NCBI GenBank assembly: GCA_964385305.1
Contig: CAYLOP010000002.1
Span: 15,709-79,708 of the forward strand
Length of the DNA stretch: 64,000 nucleotides
DNA from: CAYLOP01 sp964385305
GTDB lineage: Bacteria > Chloroflexota > Anaerolineae > Anaerolineales > E44-bin32
Direction: 5' to 3'
A model generated the notes under the pieces. That model saw nothing but the letters and a program-made list of their open reading frames with translations. It made no database searches and was not told the origin of the DNA. Shown here piece after piece: positions 18,592 through 30,040 of this stretch. Every line of letters begins with the position of its first letter. Position 1 is the first letter of the stretch. The translations under genes were made by a program, and so were the position numbers.

Positions 18592-19844
18592 CGTCCATCC
18601 CCGGTGTGTTGTTCAAAATCGGAACGGAAGTGTTGGATCCCTGAGATGACCGGCATAACGGAGAACTCACCTAAAGCACACAAGCATTTGCCCTGCATGC
18701 CATGCGCCACGGCCTCGAGCAGATCGATGTCCTCTGGCTTCGCTTCTCCACGCACAATTCGATGCATGATGTTGTACATCCAATACGTTCCCTCACGACA
18801 GGGCGTACATTTACCACAGGACTCATGCTTGAAAAAGCTCGTGGTTTTATACGCCACCCAAGCGATGTCGACCGTATCGTCGAGCACGATGACGGACGCA
18901 GACCCAAGCTGTGATCCGACCTTCGGTACGGATTCGTAATCCATCGGCGTGTCGAGCACTTCATCGGTCGCCGGAAGAAGCGGCGCCGAAGCGCCGGCGG
19001 GCAGGATGGCTTTGATCGCATTCCCATCCGGGATACCGCCGCCATGCTCAAAAATCAACGTTCGGAATGTAGTCCCGAGCGGAAGCTCATAATTCCCAGG
19101 ATTGTTGACTTTCCCAGACAAGCAGAAAACTTTCGGGCCGGGACTCTTCTCCGTTCCTATCGAGCGGTACCAGTCTGCACCGTTCTTGAGGATCGGAGGC
19201 AGATTGGTCAACGTCTCCACGTTATTGACCACAGTGGGCTTGGCGTACAGTCCCTCCGCCGCTGGGAACGGCGGCCTCAAACGCGGCTGTCCCAGTTTTC
19301 CTTCCATGGATTCCAGCAGCGCCGTCTCCTCGCCGCAAATGTATGCCCCCGCGCCAAGGTGGACACGGATCTCAAGATCATAATCCGTGCCGAATAAGTT
19401 CTTACCTAGCAAGCCAGCTTCGTAAAGCGATTCGATTTTACGTTCAAGCTCATGCGCCAGATCCCAAAATTCACCCCGGCAGTAGACGTACGCCGTGTTG
19501 GCCTGCGCGGCGTAGGAGCAGATCGCAACCCCTTCCAGGAATTGGTACGGGTTATGCTCCAAGATCTCACGGTCTTTGAAGGTTCCCGGTTCCGATTCAT
19601 CCGCATTGGCTATCACGTAGCGGGGGAAGACACCAGGTGTCAGGAACCCCCACTTCACACCCGCCGGGAACCCAGCGCCCCCGCGACCGCGCAATCCGGA
19701 GGCTTTGACGATATCGACCACCTCCTGCGGTGTTTTCCCGGTGACAACCTGTTTGAAGGTCTCAAACCCGCCATGCTCCTTATAGACCTCCAAAGTATCG
19801 ATGCCCGGGATGTCCCGGTGCCGGAGCAGTGTATGTTCAGGCAT
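18588..19844 (-). CDS. nuoF: NADH-quinone oxidoreductase subunit F (NADH site, FMN)
   Basis: 418 residues. GLRGRGGAGFPAGVKWGF is the NADH/FMN-binding loop, and ESCGKCTPCREGTYWM gives the N3 4Fe-4S cysteines with a later Cys in KCLCALGEF. The ATG at 19844 is chosen because GAGGGA precedes it by six bases; an ATG 27 bases upstream (19871) would overlap nuoE by 35 bases. Presence of E, F and G shows this complex oxidises NADH rather than using another electron donor. Confidence 0.96.
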   Translation of the reverse strand: MPEHTLLRHRDIPGIDTLEVYKEHGGFETFKQVVTGKTPQEVVDIVKASGLRGRGGAGFPAGVKWGFLTPGVFPRYVIANADESEPGTFKDREILEHNPYQFLEGVAICSYAAQANTAYVYCRGEFWDLAHELERKIESLYEAGLLGKNLFGTDYDLEIRVHLGAGAYICGEETALLESMEGKLGQPRLRPPFPAAEGLYAKPTVVNNVETLTNLPPILKNGADWYRSIGTEKSPGPKVFCLSGKVNNPGNYELPLGTTFRTLIFEHGGGIPDGNAIKAILPAGASAPLLPATDEVLDTPMDYESVPKVGSQLGSASVIVLDDTVDIAWVAYKTTSFFKHESCGKCTPCREGTYWMYNIMHRIVRGEAKPEDIDLLEAVAHGMQGKCLCALGEFSVMPVISGIQHFRSDFEQHTGDGR

Positions 19845-20337
19845 CGGCTTCCCTCGCGCGCATTTCATCAATTACCGCCATGGCGGTCTCCACAGTCTGC
19901 AACTCGTGATAGTGAATCCCATCAGGGCCCTGCACCTGGAACATGGGCGCATGATCGCAGGCTGCCAGGCACATCACGCCTTCAACCGCGACAAGCCCAT
20001 CCGGTGTGGTCTCACCTAAACGGATCCCCAAGCGTCCGCATAAATCCTCTGCAAACTTTTCGGAGCCGCGCAACGCGCACGGCAAATCTGTACAGATTTG
20101 AATGCGGTACTTCCCACCGGGTTTGTCATAAAAAAGGGTATAAAACCCGACCAGAGAGGCCACCTGGGTGGCGTCGAGATCGAGCATCTCAGCGATCTCA
20201 TAGATCGCCTCCGGCGTGATCGAACCATATTCACGATGCGCGATGTACAACAGCGGCATCACCGCGGATCGTTTCTGATCCGATGGATATTTGGCAAGGA
20301 TCGTTTCAATCTCTGATCTACTCTTTTCGGCGAGCAA
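19837..20337 (-). CDS. nuoE: NADH-quinone oxidoreductase subunit E
   Basis: 166 residues, thioredoxin-like 2Fe-2S subunit (cluster N1a) with ligands in CTDLPCALRG and VMCLAACDHAP. No ATG is available at the right place: an in-frame extension to 20562 would run 169 bases back into nuoD. The TTG at 20335-20337, preceded by GAGGAG and seven bases, yields the normal family length (MLAEKSRSEIETILAKYPSD). Overlaps nuoF by eight bases. Confidence 0.94.
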   Translation of the reverse strand: MLAEKSRSEIETILAKYPSDQKRSAVMPLLYIAHREYGSITPEAIYEIAEMLDLDATQVASLVGFYTLFYDKPGGKYRIQICTDLPCALRGSEKFAEDLCGRLGIRLGETTPDGLVAVEGVMCLAACDHAPMFQVQGPDGIHYHELQTVETAMAVIDEMRAREADA

Positions 20338-20393
20338 GGTACGGCTCCTCGATTCTGTCGTTGTGCTGAACCTTCCGTTTACGTAAGCCGAGT

Positions 20394-21626
20394 CTATCGA
20401 TCGGAATCCCCAAGAACAGGGTCTAAGCTGCTGATGATCGCCACCAGGTCGGCGACAAGAAAACCACGCGACAAAACCGGTATGGCTTGAATCGTGGCGA
20501 AGCTCGGCGTCCGGAAATGGACCCGATACGGCTTGGGGCCGCCATCGCCCTCCAGATAGCATCCCAACTCACCCCTTGGAGACTCGACCGCTACGAATAC
20601 CGATCCTTTGGGCGCTGAGTACCCTTCCGTCCAGAGTTTGAAATGATGGATGAGCGCCTCCATGCTCGTACCCAACTCTGAACGCGGGGGTGGCACATAC
20701 TTCCGGTTATCGCTTCGGATGGATCCCTCAGGAAGTACGTTGAGTGCCTGCTCGACAATTCGCAGAGACTGCCCCATCTCCCGCAGCCGCACATAGTAGC
20801 GGTCGAACACGTCACCATTGGTACCGACAGGTACATCGAAATCGTATTTTTCATAGCCGCAATATGGATTCGATTTACGCAGGTCAAAGGGGACGCCGGC
20901 CGCACGGAGATTCGGTCCGGTCAGCCCCCACCGCACGGCATCTTCCCTCGAAATACCGCCGATATGCTTCGCGCGGCTGAGGTAAAGCGGGTTCGCGGTC
21001 AGGAGATCGCTGTATTGTTTGATCCGTGCAGGGAAGATGCGAATGAAATCTCGAACGGCCTCCTCAAAACCAGCCGGGACATCCCGCCAAAGACCGCCAG
21101 GCCGGATGTACGAGGTCATCATGCGCGCCCCGGAACACATCTCAAGAATATCGAGGATGATCTCCCGCTCACGGAAGCAATAGAGAAATACGGACATCGC
21201 GCCGGTATCGAGCGCGTGAGTCGCTAGAAAGACCAGATGTGATGCAATACGCTGTAATTCCGTGAGTATGACTCGAATGACCTGGGCGCGTTCGGGGACA
21301 TCAAGATCAACCAGCTTCTCAACTGCAAGACAGAAACATAGATTATTGCCGACCGTGTTCAAGTAGTCCATTCGGTCGGTCATCACCAAAGCCTTTTGAT
21401 AGGTTTTGGATTCCATGTTTTTCTCAATGCCGGTGTGTAAGAACCCGATATCCGGCACACAATTGATCACTCGCTCCCCATCCAACTCGAGCAGCAATCG
21501 CAAGACGCCATGGGTGCTGGGATGCTGAGGTCCCATGTTGAGCAAGAGCGTCTCGCCTTCCAGCGCTCGTTCGGAGACGAGATTTCTCAATTCATCGACC
21601 GTGATTTCCGTTTGAGGTTGCAACAT
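20394..21626 (-). CDS. nuoD: NADH-quinone oxidoreductase subunit D (49-kDa)
   Basis: 410 residues. LLNMGPQHPSTHGVLRL and the C-terminal DPVLGDSDR are NuoD hallmarks; the protein lines the quinone headgroup site with NuoB. No NuoC-NuoD fusion: nuoC is separate and ends about 30 bp upstream. About 56 bp separate nuoD from the nuoE start. Confidence 0.97.
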   Translation of the reverse strand: MLQPQTEITVDELRNLVSERALEGETLLLNMGPQHPSTHGVLRLLLELDGERVINCVPDIGFLHTGIEKNMESKTYQKALVMTDRMDYLNTVGNNLCFCLAVEKLVDLDVPERAQVIRVILTELQRIASHLVFLATHALDTGAMSVFLYCFREREIILDILEMCSGARMMTSYIRPGGLWRDVPAGFEEAVRDFIRIFPARIKQYSDLLTANPLYLSRAKHIGGISREDAVRWGLTGPNLRAAGVPFDLRKSNPYCGYEKYDFDVPVGTNGDVFDRYYVRLREMGQSLRIVEQALNVLPEGSIRSDNRKYVPPPRSELGTSMEALIHHFKLWTEGYSAPKGSVFVAVESPRGELGCYLEGDGGPKPYRVHFRTPSFATIQAIPVLSRGFLVADLVAIISSLDPVLGDSDR

Positions 21627-21655
21627 TGCACATTTCCCTCGCCCGCCCTGGAGCG

Positions 21656-22180
21656 CTACTCGCGCGCGTAAGGCTTGCGTCGATCGATCTCATCAAAATT
21701 AAAACTAAACTGCACTTCTTCGTAGCCGAGTGGGTAATCCTTCCGCAGCGGATGTCCTTCCCACTCGTACGGCATCAAAATGCGTCGAAGATCCGAGTGT
21801 CCAATGAACTTGATACCGAACATGTCGTAGACCTCGCGCTCATGCCAATTCGCGTTTGGGTAAACCGTCTCTATGGTCGGCAGCTCTGCTGACTCGCTGG
21901 GAAGGGGAACCCGCAAACCGAGGAAGGTCTTGTATTCCATGCTATAAAGCTGGTACACAACGGCAAAACGCGGTTCTTCCGGCCAGTAGTCGACTGCCGT
22001 GAGGGCTGCCAGGAAATTGAAATCTAACGTCGGGTTATCACGGAGCGTCATGCAAGCTTCGACAACATGATCACGGTCTATAACAAGCATCGTCTGTCCG
22101 CGGAATTCCTCAACAGAAAGAAAACCATCTCCTAGCGTCTGGCGCAAGGTTTTAACAGCGTTCTCGATTTGATTTATCAT
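21656..22180 (-). CDS. nuoC: NADH-quinone oxidoreductase subunit C (30-kDa)
   Basis: 174 residues. The conserved signature is ANWHEREVYDMFGIKFIGHSDLRRILMPYEWEGHPLRKDYP. The ATG at 22180 has a GAGGGG site six bases upstream; an ATG 57 bases further up lacks a good site and adds a stretch outside the family. Confidence 0.96.
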   Translation of the reverse strand: MINQIENAVKTLRQTLGDGFLSVEEFRGQTMLVIDRDHVVEACMTLRDNPTLDFNFLAALTAVDYWPEEPRFAVVYQLYSMEYKTFLGLRVPLPSESAELPTIETVYPNANWHEREVYDMFGIKFIGHSDLRRILMPYEWEGHPLRKDYPLGYEEVQFSFNFDEIDRRKPYARE

Positions 22181-22258
22181 CCGATCCCCTCGGATATTCT
22201 GAGTTGGGCCAACCGCACGAGAGACGCGGGCTGGCATGTAAATTAGGTGATCTCACCA

Positions 22259-22753
22259 CTACTTGAACTTCTCAGCCTGAACCTTCTCATAGAGAGTCAG
22301 GATGCCATGGATCAAACTTTCGGGTCGTGGTGGACATCCCGCAACGTACACATCTACAGGAACCACTTCATCTACGCCCGGCACCACGGCATAATTGTTG
22401 AACACACCACCGCAGGAGCAGCAATCGCCCATGGCGACAACCCATTTTGGATCCGGCATCTGATCGTAGAGACGACGCAAAACTGGCGCCATTTTCCGTG
22501 TAACTCTCCCAGCGACGATCATCAAATCGCTCTGGCGCGGACTGGCGCGCATCAATTCCATCCCAAACCGGCTCATATCATAATCGGCGGATTGAGCTGC
22601 CATCATCTCAATGGCACAACATGCCAGCCCAAACAACATGGGCCACATCGCCCTGGTGCGGCTCCAGTTGACCACGGACTCTAACGTGGTTGTGACCACC
22701 CCCAGATTCCCGAGCTTCTGCTCTACTCCCACTCCAAAGCTCCCTTCTTCCAC
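22259..22753 (-). CDS. nuoB: NADH-quinone oxidoreductase subunit B (cluster N2)
   Basis: 164 residues. The tandem cysteines in [11 protein letters not shown], with C in MGDCCSCGG and VAGCPPRPE, bind the terminal cluster N2 that reduces quinone. Its 5' end overlaps the end of nuoA by 31 bases. Confidence 0.97.
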   Translation of the reverse strand: MEEGSFGVGVEQKLGNLGVVTTTLESVVNWSRTRAMWPMLFGLACCAIEMMAAQSADYDMSRFGMELMRASPRQSDLMIVAGRVTRKMAPVLRRLYDQMPDPKWVVAMGDCCSCGGVFNNYAVVPGVDEVVPVDVYVAGCPPRPESLIHGILTLYEKVQAEKFK

Positions 22754-23079
22754 GCGTAGATAAAGCCCACCAATAGGACAGCGATAAAAATAACCATCTC
22801 AATAAGACCGACGACCTTGATCTCTCGAAGGACAACGGCCCATGGAACTAGGAAAATGATCTCAATATCAAAGAGGATAAAAAGCACAGCCACGAGGTAA
22901 AAATGAACCGGCATCCGCCTTTGGCCTGAGCCATATGGGCGCATGCCCGATTCGTAGGGCTGTCCTTTAACTGGCGTTTGGCGTCGTGGTCCAAATAGTT
23001 GGCCTAAAATCACCACCAAGAACGAGAAGCCGATTGCCAAGATGATTAGGGTTGCAATAGGAAGGTATTCTGCAGGCAT
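22723..23079 (-). CDS. nuoA: NADH-quinone oxidoreductase subunit A
   Basis: 118 residues, three membrane helices, with the family segment [43 protein letters not shown]. The ATG at 23079 follows a GAGGTGAGG site; an upstream TTG (23094) would place that site inside the gene. First gene of the 14-gene operon, whose order A to N is the textbook order. Confidence 0.95.
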   Translation of the reverse strand: MPAEYLPIATLIILAIGFSFLVVILGQLFGPRRQTPVKGQPYESGMRPYGSGQRRMPVHFYLVAVLFILFDIEIIFLVPWAVVLREIKVVGLIEMVIFIAVLLVGFIYAWKKGALEWE

Positions 23080-23308
23080 CCTCACCTCTAGCAAAATATG
23101 ATTTTGTCATCAACTCTACTGCGCGCACCTGCAAAACTATCTGTACATTTTATCACAAAGTAAGCCTATCACAGCAAATTGCGCCCATTGTATTACGCCC
23201 CTCCTGCTTCAGCGCGCCATATGTCACCAATTATTCAACAGGCTTATACACCCTCATTGACAAATCTGATAATGGACAAGCGAGAAGCGCGATCGGATAA
23301 ATCGGCTC

Positions 23309-24880
23309 CTAGGAGAGGTAGTCTCTCAGATGACGGCTGCGTGTTGGGTGGCGCAGCTTGCGCAAAGCTTTTGCCTCGATCTGTCGGATGCGCTCACGGG
23401 TTACTTTAAAGTGTTTACCCACTTCTTCTAGGGTGTAGTCCTTTCCGTCTCGCAATCCAAACCGCATCTCAAGCACCTGGCGTTCTCGTTCCGTAAGTAC
23501 GGACAGCGCATTCTGAACTTGCTCCTTCAGCAGTTCACGCGCCGCTGCATCTACAGGCTCGGGCATGGTTTCGTCTTCGATGAAATCTCCAAGTTGGCTT
23601 GATTCCTCGGCTCCCACCGGCGTTTCCAACGACATCGGCTCCTGAGCGATCCGGATGATGCGCCGCACCTTTGCTGCAGCCCGGCGCCACTTGCGGGTCA
23701 ATGCCGGATCCAAGGGGTTTTCCTTCGATCGTGATTTAATGGCGACTACTTCATCCGGTTCGAGAAGTTCCATCTCAAGCGCTAACTCCTCTGATGTCGG
23801 CTCCCGCCCGTATTCCTGAACCAGCCTTCGTTGGATGCGCATGAGACGGTTGATGGTTTCAACCATATGAACGGGGATGCGTATGGTTCGAGCCTGATCC
23901 GCAATCGCACGGCTGATCGCCTGGCGGATCCACCAGGTCGCGTAGGTGCTGAATTTGTAACCTTTTGCTGGATCGAACTTCTCGACAGCGCGTAGAAGAC
24001 CGATGTTCCCTTCTTGGATTAAATCCAGGAAGGCAATCCCTCTCCCCATATAGCGCTTTGCCACACTGACGACCAAGCGTAAATTGGCCCGGATAAGGGC
24101 AGCCTGAGCATCTTCCGCTTGCCGAGCGATCTCATCATCCTCGCTCATATCCCAAGCCAAAGCTTTGAGCCATCGCTTGAAGGTCCTGCTCGACGGCAAT
24201 CTCTTACCTTTACCAAGCCGATCCGCGAGCCGCTTCTGAATATCCTTCGGAAAAAGGTAGAGCGCCAAAAAAACGTCCAGGGCGTTGCGTGCCACCAATT
24301 CCCAGGTGGGGTCTGTACCCCACATCTCATTATTGAGCCACGCACGCACATAGGATGCATCCACTTCCTGGAAATCCATACGCAGCTGCATTGCCTCATC
24401 AAGGAAGAGGCGAAGATCGGGTTCAGGTTGGTTTAGCCTTCGTGCATCCTCAAGGACCCGTTTCCACGCCGTTCGCATATCGCTGAACAGCTCTAGCCTT
24501 ACATTGAGTTCTGTTTCCGCCGCTCGTCGGCGAGACGCCCTTCCGATGCTAAGAACATCGACCCTTCGAACGGCCTCCATGCGAATTGCAAGCCACAACT
24601 CTTGATGTGAGCTTAGCAATTCAACACGGCCTATTTCCTTGAGATACAACCTTACCGGATCATCGCTTAATTCCACAACGAGTGGCAGCTCTTCAGGCTC
24701 ATCCCCCTCCTCCTCCTCGTTCTCGGCGGAATTGGCATTGAAATCGATATCCGGCTCGATTGGAAGCGATTCCCCCCCGATTACATCGACAGCATCATCC
24801 GGATCGGGTTGAACATCACCTTCAAGGTCGAAATCATTCGACTCGAGCGCTTTGTTTTGCCGCTTCGCACGCTTCGTCAT
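23309..24880 (-). CDS. rpoD: Primary RNA polymerase sigma-70 factor
   Basis: 523 residues. An acidic N-terminus (residues 15-70) is followed by region 1.2 ([18 protein letters not shown]) and an unusual 150-residue non-conserved insert. Region 2 is near 260-345 ([55 protein letters not shown]), then region 3, then region 4 with the HTH ([31 protein letters not shown]). The ATG at 24880 has GGTGAG upstream. It directly follows dnaG with a 25 bp gap, the classic macromolecular-synthesis arrangement. The full region 2 and region 4 match and the neighbourhood point to the housekeeping factor. Confidence 0.95.
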   Translation of the reverse strand: MTKRAKRQNKALESNDFDLEGDVQPDPDDAVDVIGGESLPIEPDIDFNANSAENEEEEGDEPEELPLVVELSDDPVRLYLKEIGRVELLSSHQELWLAIRMEAVRRVDVLSIGRASRRRAAETELNVRLELFSDMRTAWKRVLEDARRLNQPEPDLRLFLDEAMQLRMDFQEVDASYVRAWLNNEMWGTDPTWELVARNALDVFLALYLFPKDIQKRLADRLGKGKRLPSSRTFKRWLKALAWDMSEDDEIARQAEDAQAALIRANLRLVVSVAKRYMGRGIAFLDLIQEGNIGLLRAVEKFDPAKGYKFSTYATWWIRQAISRAIADQARTIRIPVHMVETINRLMRIQRRLVQEYGREPTSEELALEMELLEPDEVVAIKSRSKENPLDPALTRKWRRAAAKVRRIIRIAQEPMSLETPVGAEESSQLGDFIEDETMPEPVDAAARELLKEQVQNALSVLTERERQVLEMRFGLRDGKDYTLEEVGKHFKVTRERIRQIEAKALRKLRHPTRSRHLRDYLS

Positions 24881-24905
24881 ACTCACTCACCGTCCCACCC
24901 GCTAC

Positions 24906-26837
24906 TTAGACCGCTTGTAACGCCCCACCTTGCCGCGAAAGTGCTCTGTCGAGGCGGTCTTTTTGAGATGCGATTCTTTGCACTTCCCGTGCATGATTCC
25001 ACATCTCCTCGCGCTTGGTTTGATCGTCCCCTTCAGCGTCTTGAGTTTCTTGGAGCTGGAATTGTAGATAATGCAAACTTGTTTCCAAATACCCTTTCCG
25101 AAGTCGCAAGAAATTGGCGAGCAGCTCTTCCTTGACTCTTGGAGCTGAGAGCTCAAGCTCCTGTACATCAGACACCAGTTCCTCCGCCAGCGTGGACACA
25201 GGTTCCTGAAGTCTGTTGCGCAGATCCTTCGTGGGCTCCTCATCATCCTGCGCAAGCGCATCTCGTATTGCATGAAAGATAACTTGGTGCTCCGTTCCTG
25301 TAAAGTCCTCAGCAGACAATCGTGCCAGATCGAGCATCTGCAATTGTCGATCAACCCGGTAAAGCAATTCGGGATCACGCAGGAGAATCCCCAAGCAGAA
25401 GCGCTGAAGCCGTAAATCCACACGCAGTCCAGCCGCTTCCCGCATCGCCACATTTGCGCGCGCTTCAGAAGGTGCTCCAGGCTTCACGCTTGGGGCACCG
25501 CGCCTTGGCCTCCATGCGAGCAATGCGCGTTCATCCACCCGCAAGTGGCGGGCGAGTTTCTGGCGATAGGTTTCCCTCTCCACCGAATCGGCGACGTCTT
25601 CAATCAGAGGAAGCACCTTGCCGGCGATCTCCGCCTTGGCCTTAGGATCATCGATGTCTTGCTCAGAGATGAGCGTGCTCAATACATAATCGACAATCGT
25701 CTGTGCTTTCTCAAGCAAGGCCGGCCATGCGGCGGGATCCTCAGCGACAACCTCATCCGGGTCTAATCCCGCAGGGAGCGTGACAATGCGAATGTCAGCA
25801 TCCAAACGCCCTTCATGCCGAACCAGACCGCGCGCGTCGAACGTGGGATCTGCCTGGCGATCCAAGGTCTCACGGGCTACCGTCAACCCTCGCATGGTTG
25901 CTTTTATTCCCGCCATATCCGGATCCAACGCCAAGACCATTCGCCGGCTATATCGCTTCAGCAGCCGGAGTTGATGCTCTGAGAGTGCCGTCCCCATTGG
26001 AGAAACCACATTCTCAAAGCCAGCCTGGTGCAATCCGATCACGTCCATGTAGCCTTCGACGATGATGGCTTGATCCAGGGTTCGAATCGGTTTACGCGCT
26101 TTGTCCAGACCGTAAAGCAATCGACCTTTATCGAAGATGGCTGTTTGTGGTGAGTTCAGAAATTTGGGCAAATCCTCCGGATCCACCACTCGAGCACCAA
26201 ATCCTGTCATCCTTCCTCGCGGATCCCGGATCGGGATCATGATGCGGTGGCGGAAGCGATCGTAGCTCCCACCCGAATCGCGTTCGGAGAGCAAGCCGGC
26301 TTCCAATAAATCCGCTTCGCTGTATCCCTTTTCGATTAAGTATTGCTTGGTGACTTCCCATCCCTGGGGAGCGTAACCGATCTCGAAACGCTCCAGGGCA
26401 TCATCCTTCAGGTTGCGACCATGCAGGTACATAAGCACGTGCTCACCCGCGGGTGTGTTTAGCAGGTTGTGACGGAAAAAGGTTGCCGCATTCTCCAGGG
26501 TTTCACGCAAGCGTTCGTAGGCTTCTTCCGCTTCGACTTGCTCGGGGGTATGAGGTCGCAATTCGACGCCGGCTCGCTCCGCGAGGACACGAAGCGCCTC
26601 GGAAAAATCCCACCCCTCCTTTTTCATCACAAAGCTGATGACATCACCCCCCTCGTTACACGCCCCGAAGCAGCGCCACGTGCCGCTGTCTGGGAAGACA
26701 ACGAATGCAGGCGTTCTAGTGTTGGGGTGGAAAGGGCAGAAGCCGGTATAATTCTTGCCCGTCTTACGCAGCTTCACCGTTTCGCCGACCACCTCGACGA
26801 TATCGATACGATCTTTTATCTCGTCAATTACGCTCAT
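24906..26837 (-). CDS. dnaG: DNA primase
   Basis: 643 residues. N-terminal zinc ribbon with C34, H37, C56 and C60: the second pair is CFGAC (Cx3C) instead of the usual Cx2C. The TOPRIM domain follows at about 250-340 (AIIVEGYMDVIGLHQAGFENVVSPMGTAL and LALDPDMAG), then a helical DnaB-interacting C-terminus (420-643). It synthesises RNA primers at the replication fork. Between glyQS and rpoD on the same strand. Confidence 0.96.
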   Translation of the reverse strand: MSVIDEIKDRIDIVEVVGETVKLRKTGKNYTGFCPFHPNTRTPAFVVFPDSGTWRCFGACNEGGDVISFVMKKEGWDFSEALRVLAERAGVELRPHTPEQVEAEEAYERLRETLENAATFFRHNLLNTPAGEHVLMYLHGRNLKDDALERFEIGYAPQGWEVTKQYLIEKGYSEADLLEAGLLSERDSGGSYDRFRHRIMIPIRDPRGRMTGFGARVVDPEDLPKFLNSPQTAIFDKGRLLYGLDKARKPIRTLDQAIIVEGYMDVIGLHQAGFENVVSPMGTALSEHQLRLLKRYSRRMVLALDPDMAGIKATMRGLTVARETLDRQADPTFDARGLVRHEGRLDADIRIVTLPAGLDPDEVVAEDPAAWPALLEKAQTIVDYVLSTLISEQDIDDPKAKAEIAGKVLPLIEDVADSVERETYRQKLARHLRVDERALLAWRPRRGAPSVKPGAPSEARANVAMREAAGLRVDLRLQRFCLGILLRDPELLYRVDRQLQMLDLARLSAEDFTGTEHQVIFHAIRDALAQDDEEPTKDLRNRLQEPVSTLAEELVSDVQELELSAPRVKEELLANFLRLRKGYLETSLHYLQFQLQETQDAEGDDQTKREEMWNHAREVQRIASQKDRLDRALSRQGGALQAV

Positions 26838-27019
26838 CTGGTACGTTCGCTCACCGTGGGACGTTCAAGCCTTTCGCAGAACCACAAATCCCCTACTCGA
26901 ATCTCGCTCTGCATCGTGTCTGCCACCGGCGTCGATAACGGCTCATTGGGCGAAATTATCGCGCTATGCGCTGGATTGAGCAAACTCACGTTCTCCCGGC
27001 AGCAAAGCTTGTGTCTAAT

Positions 27020-30019
27020 CTAGAATCCCTCGAGCTTTGAGAGATCAGCCACACCATCTGCCAACTCGACAATGCGCTGAAGCAATGCCAAACGATTCAT
27101 GCGCAAATCTTGGTCCTCGGCCATCACCAGCACATCATCGAAGAAACGTGTGATCGGCGGGATTAACGGCATGAACGTGTTGAAAAGGTCGTGCACAGAA
27201 CCTTGATCGCGGGGCGTCTTTTCTGCTTTCTCCATGGCTTGGTGCAGCAGGCACTCGGCATCCTCAAGCATATGATCGGGGGTAAACGACGCCATCTCCT
27301 TCACACCGCGCGTGATACGCACGCATCGGGCATAAGCCTGCAGGATCTCATCCCAATCCTTGCGTCCAATCCATTCCTCGAGCGCTAATACAGCTTGCGC
27401 TGCGCCAGCCGGATCGTGGCCCTGCACCGCGAGCACGGCTTCGACTGCATCGTGGCGGTGGCCGTCAGCTAGCATCCAGGCCTGTTGGCGTGCCACGATG
27501 AAAGCGAGGCAACTCGCCCGGTCATCTTCCGCAGCCTTTATCGGCAGGCCTGCGGCTGCATGTTTCAATCCGCTGCGAAGATCGAACCGAATAGCATGGG
27601 AGGTTAGGATCTGCACTAGCCCGATGGCAGCTCGCCGCAATGCAAACGGGTCACGCGCGCCGGACGGCTGCAATCCCACCGCAAATAACCCCATCAATGT
27701 GTCAAGCCGATCCGCCATGCCCACCGTCAGACCAGGGAGCGTTTCGGGAACGCGATCACCGGCGAAGCGCGGCAGGTAGTGCTCGAAGATCGCTTCTGCC
27801 ACGCCATCTGGTTCGCCCGCACGGCGCGCATACTGTCGCCCCATCTCACCTTGAAGCGAGGTCATCTCGACCACCATCCGCGTCGTGAGATCCGCCTTAC
27901 ACAAATGCGCAGCACGCGCTGCGACCTTCCGCTCGTCAGGAGGCAACTGCAACGCTTCTGAAAGGATGTCGGTGAGTTTCTCAACGCGCCGGGTCTTATC
28001 CAGCATTGAACCGAGGTCGGTTTGGAAGGTGAGGGAGGCAAGTTGGGGAAGGAAATCCTCGAAGGGCTTCTCCAAATCGCGCTGGATGAAATAAGCCGCG
28101 TCGGCAAAACGGGCTTGAATGACCTGCTCATTTCCCTGAATCACCACGTCGAGATTCTGCGCTCCGCCGTTACGCACTGCGATGAAGTATGGTAACAATG
28201 CTCCATTCCGCTGGACGGGGAAGTATCGCTGATGTTGCTTCATCACGGAAATTAGTACCTGCTTCGGCAATTCTAAAAATGTCTCATCGAAGGCGCCGCG
28301 CATAGCCGTCGGCACCTCGACCAGGTTGGCAACTTCGCTGAGCAAAGACGGGTCATCTTCGACCTCGCCATCCACTTCCTGTGCGAGCCGCGTAATCTGT
28401 TCCTGAATCATCGGCTTGCGCGCTTCGACATCGAGCACGATGCCCTGTTCCTCCAAAGCCTGGAAATAAGCCTTAGGGCTGGTCACCTCACGCACCTCAC
28501 CTTCGGAGAATCGGAGCAGGTGTGTGGTGCACCCAGAGGTTAAACCGGCATAGTTGAAAGGTACAACATGTTCGCCATGCAAGGCGAGCAGCCAGCGAAT
28601 CGGCCGGGAAAATGCAACCCCTGACTCGTTCCAACGCATAGTTTTGTCAAATCGGAGCCCGGCGATCAAATCGGGGAGCGCCTTCGTTAATACCTCATCG
28701 GTGGATAGACCGGGTTTGCGAACCTCCGCCACAACATAGCGCCCTCCATCCAACTCCTGTATCTGCAACGCCTCTACAGGGACACCATTACTACGAGCGA
28801 AACCCATCGCGGCTTTCGTGGGCTGGCCATCACCACCGAAGGCTCGCTCGGCCGGAGGTCCCTTCACAACAGAAATCTCTTCGATCTGCTTTGCCGCGAG
28901 GTTTTCAATGTAGGCCACCAGCCTGCGTGGTGTGCCGCTCACGCGAACGCCATCCCAGGCGAGCCGGTTTTCATCCAGCATGGCTTTAAGTGCCGGCTCG
29001 ATCTGCCTGAGCGCTGAACTCAAATCATCGACTGGAAGCTCCTCGGTGCCGATTTCTAGCAAGAATGGCGCAGGACTCGTGGTCCGCGGCGAAGCTATCG
29101 TAACAGGGGCAACCTCTACCTTCGGCGCCCCCCATCGACCCATCCATGGGAATCCCAAGGACTCACGCTGCTCCAGGTACACCTCAGCGGACCGTCTTGC
29201 GAGATCACGCATACGCCCAAAGAGCGCTGCGCGCTCGGTGACCCCGACCGCGCCGCGCGCGTCGAGTAAGTTGAAGGTATGCGAACATTTCAGAACGTAA
29301 TCATGTGCGGGAAGTACAAGTCCGGCGTTGAGGCAGGCTTCCGCCTCCCCTTCGTACTCGTTGTAGAGCGTCCGCAGCCGTTCGATATCGGCGCGCTCGA
29401 AGTTGTAGCGGCTGTATTCTTGTTCCCCTCGCAGGTTCAGGTCGCCGTAGGAGAGATGCTCGTTCCACTGAATGTCCAGAAAGCTCTCCAAGCCTAGCAA
29501 AGCCAGGATGATTCGCTCAAGGCCGTAGGTGATCTCCACGGAAACAGGCTTGAGTGTCTGGCCGCCGGCTTGCTGGAAGTAGGTGTATTGCGTGATCTCC
29601 TGGCCATCCAACCAGACCTCCCACCCAAGACCCCATGCCCCCAACGCCGGTGCGACCCAGTTGTCCTCAACGAAGCGGATGTCATGTTGGGCAGGGTCAA
29701 TACCAAGTGCAACCAGCGAATTCAGATAGCGCTCGAGCGGGTCACCGGGGTCCGGCTTGAGGATGACTTGAAATTGGTAGTAGTGCTGCCAGCGGTTGGG
29801 GTTCTCGCCGTAGCGCCCATCTGCCGGGCGAATGGAGGGTTCAACGTAAGCGACCCACCACGGCTCTGGACCCAACACACGCAAGAATGTTGCCGGGTTC
29901 ATTGTCCCGGCTCCGACCTCCGTATGGTAGGGTTGCCAGATCACACAACCTTGTTCCGCCCAATATTCCTGTAGCGTTAAGATGACCGATTGCAGTGTTG
30001 GATTCTTCTTCTCAGTCAA
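27020..30019 (-). CDS. glyQS: Glycyl-tRNA synthetase, alpha and beta subunits fused
   Basis: 999 residues. Residues 1 to about 300 are a full GlyQ catalytic subunit ([39 protein letters not shown]). A short linker ([15 protein letters not shown]) leads at about 322 into a full GlyS beta subunit beginning [14 protein letters not shown], with the HD-like and anticodon-binding C-terminal parts. The length equals the sum of separate subunits. Such alpha-beta fusions are known, for example in chlamydiae. The start lies 21 bp after recO. Confidence 0.96.
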   Translation of the reverse strand: MTEKKNPTLQSVILTLQEYWAEQGCVIWQPYHTEVGAGTMNPATFLRVLGPEPWWVAYVEPSIRPADGRYGENPNRWQHYYQFQVILKPDPGDPLERYLNSLVALGIDPAQHDIRFVEDNWVAPALGAWGLGWEVWLDGQEITQYTYFQQAGGQTLKPVSVEITYGLERIILALLGLESFLDIQWNEHLSYGDLNLRGEQEYSRYNFERADIERLRTLYNEYEGEAEACLNAGLVLPAHDYVLKCSHTFNLLDARGAVGVTERAALFGRMRDLARRSAEVYLEQRESLGFPWMGRWGAPKVEVAPVTIASPRTTSPAPFLLEIGTEELPVDDLSSALRQIEPALKAMLDENRLAWDGVRVSGTPRRLVAYIENLAAKQIEEISVVKGPPAERAFGGDGQPTKAAMGFARSNGVPVEALQIQELDGGRYVVAEVRKPGLSTDEVLTKALPDLIAGLRFDKTMRWNESGVAFSRPIRWLLALHGEHVVPFNYAGLTSGCTTHLLRFSEGEVREVTSPKAYFQALEEQGIVLDVEARKPMIQEQITRLAQEVDGEVEDDPSLLSEVANLVEVPTAMRGAFDETFLELPKQVLISVMKQHQRYFPVQRNGALLPYFIAVRNGGAQNLDVVIQGNEQVIQARFADAAYFIQRDLEKPFEDFLPQLASLTFQTDLGSMLDKTRRVEKLTDILSEALQLPPDERKVAARAAHLCKADLTTRMVVEMTSLQGEMGRQYARRAGEPDGVAEAIFEHYLPRFAGDRVPETLPGLTVGMADRLDTLMGLFAVGLQPSGARDPFALRRAAIGLVQILTSHAIRFDLRSGLKHAAAGLPIKAAEDDRASCLAFIVARQQAWMLADGHRHDAVEAVLAVQGHDPAGAAQAVLALEEWIGRKDWDEILQAYARCVRITRGVKEMASFTPDHMLEDAECLLHQAMEKAEKTPRDQGSVHDLFNTFMPLIPPITRFFDDVLVMAEDQDLRMNRLALLQRIVELADGVADLSKLEGF

Positions 30020-30040
30020 GGACTTACCCTCTGTGACGGT

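Noticed and set aside
20338..20562. N-terminal extension of nuoE into nuoD
   Set aside because: It would overlap nuoD by 169 bases and add sequence outside the family; a TTG with GAGGAG at 20337 gives the normal length.
8620..23079. Possible variation in the nuo operon (missing or extra subunits)
   Set aside because: All 14 subunits A to N are present once in canonical order with intact cluster ligands; nothing unusual apart from the nuoE start.
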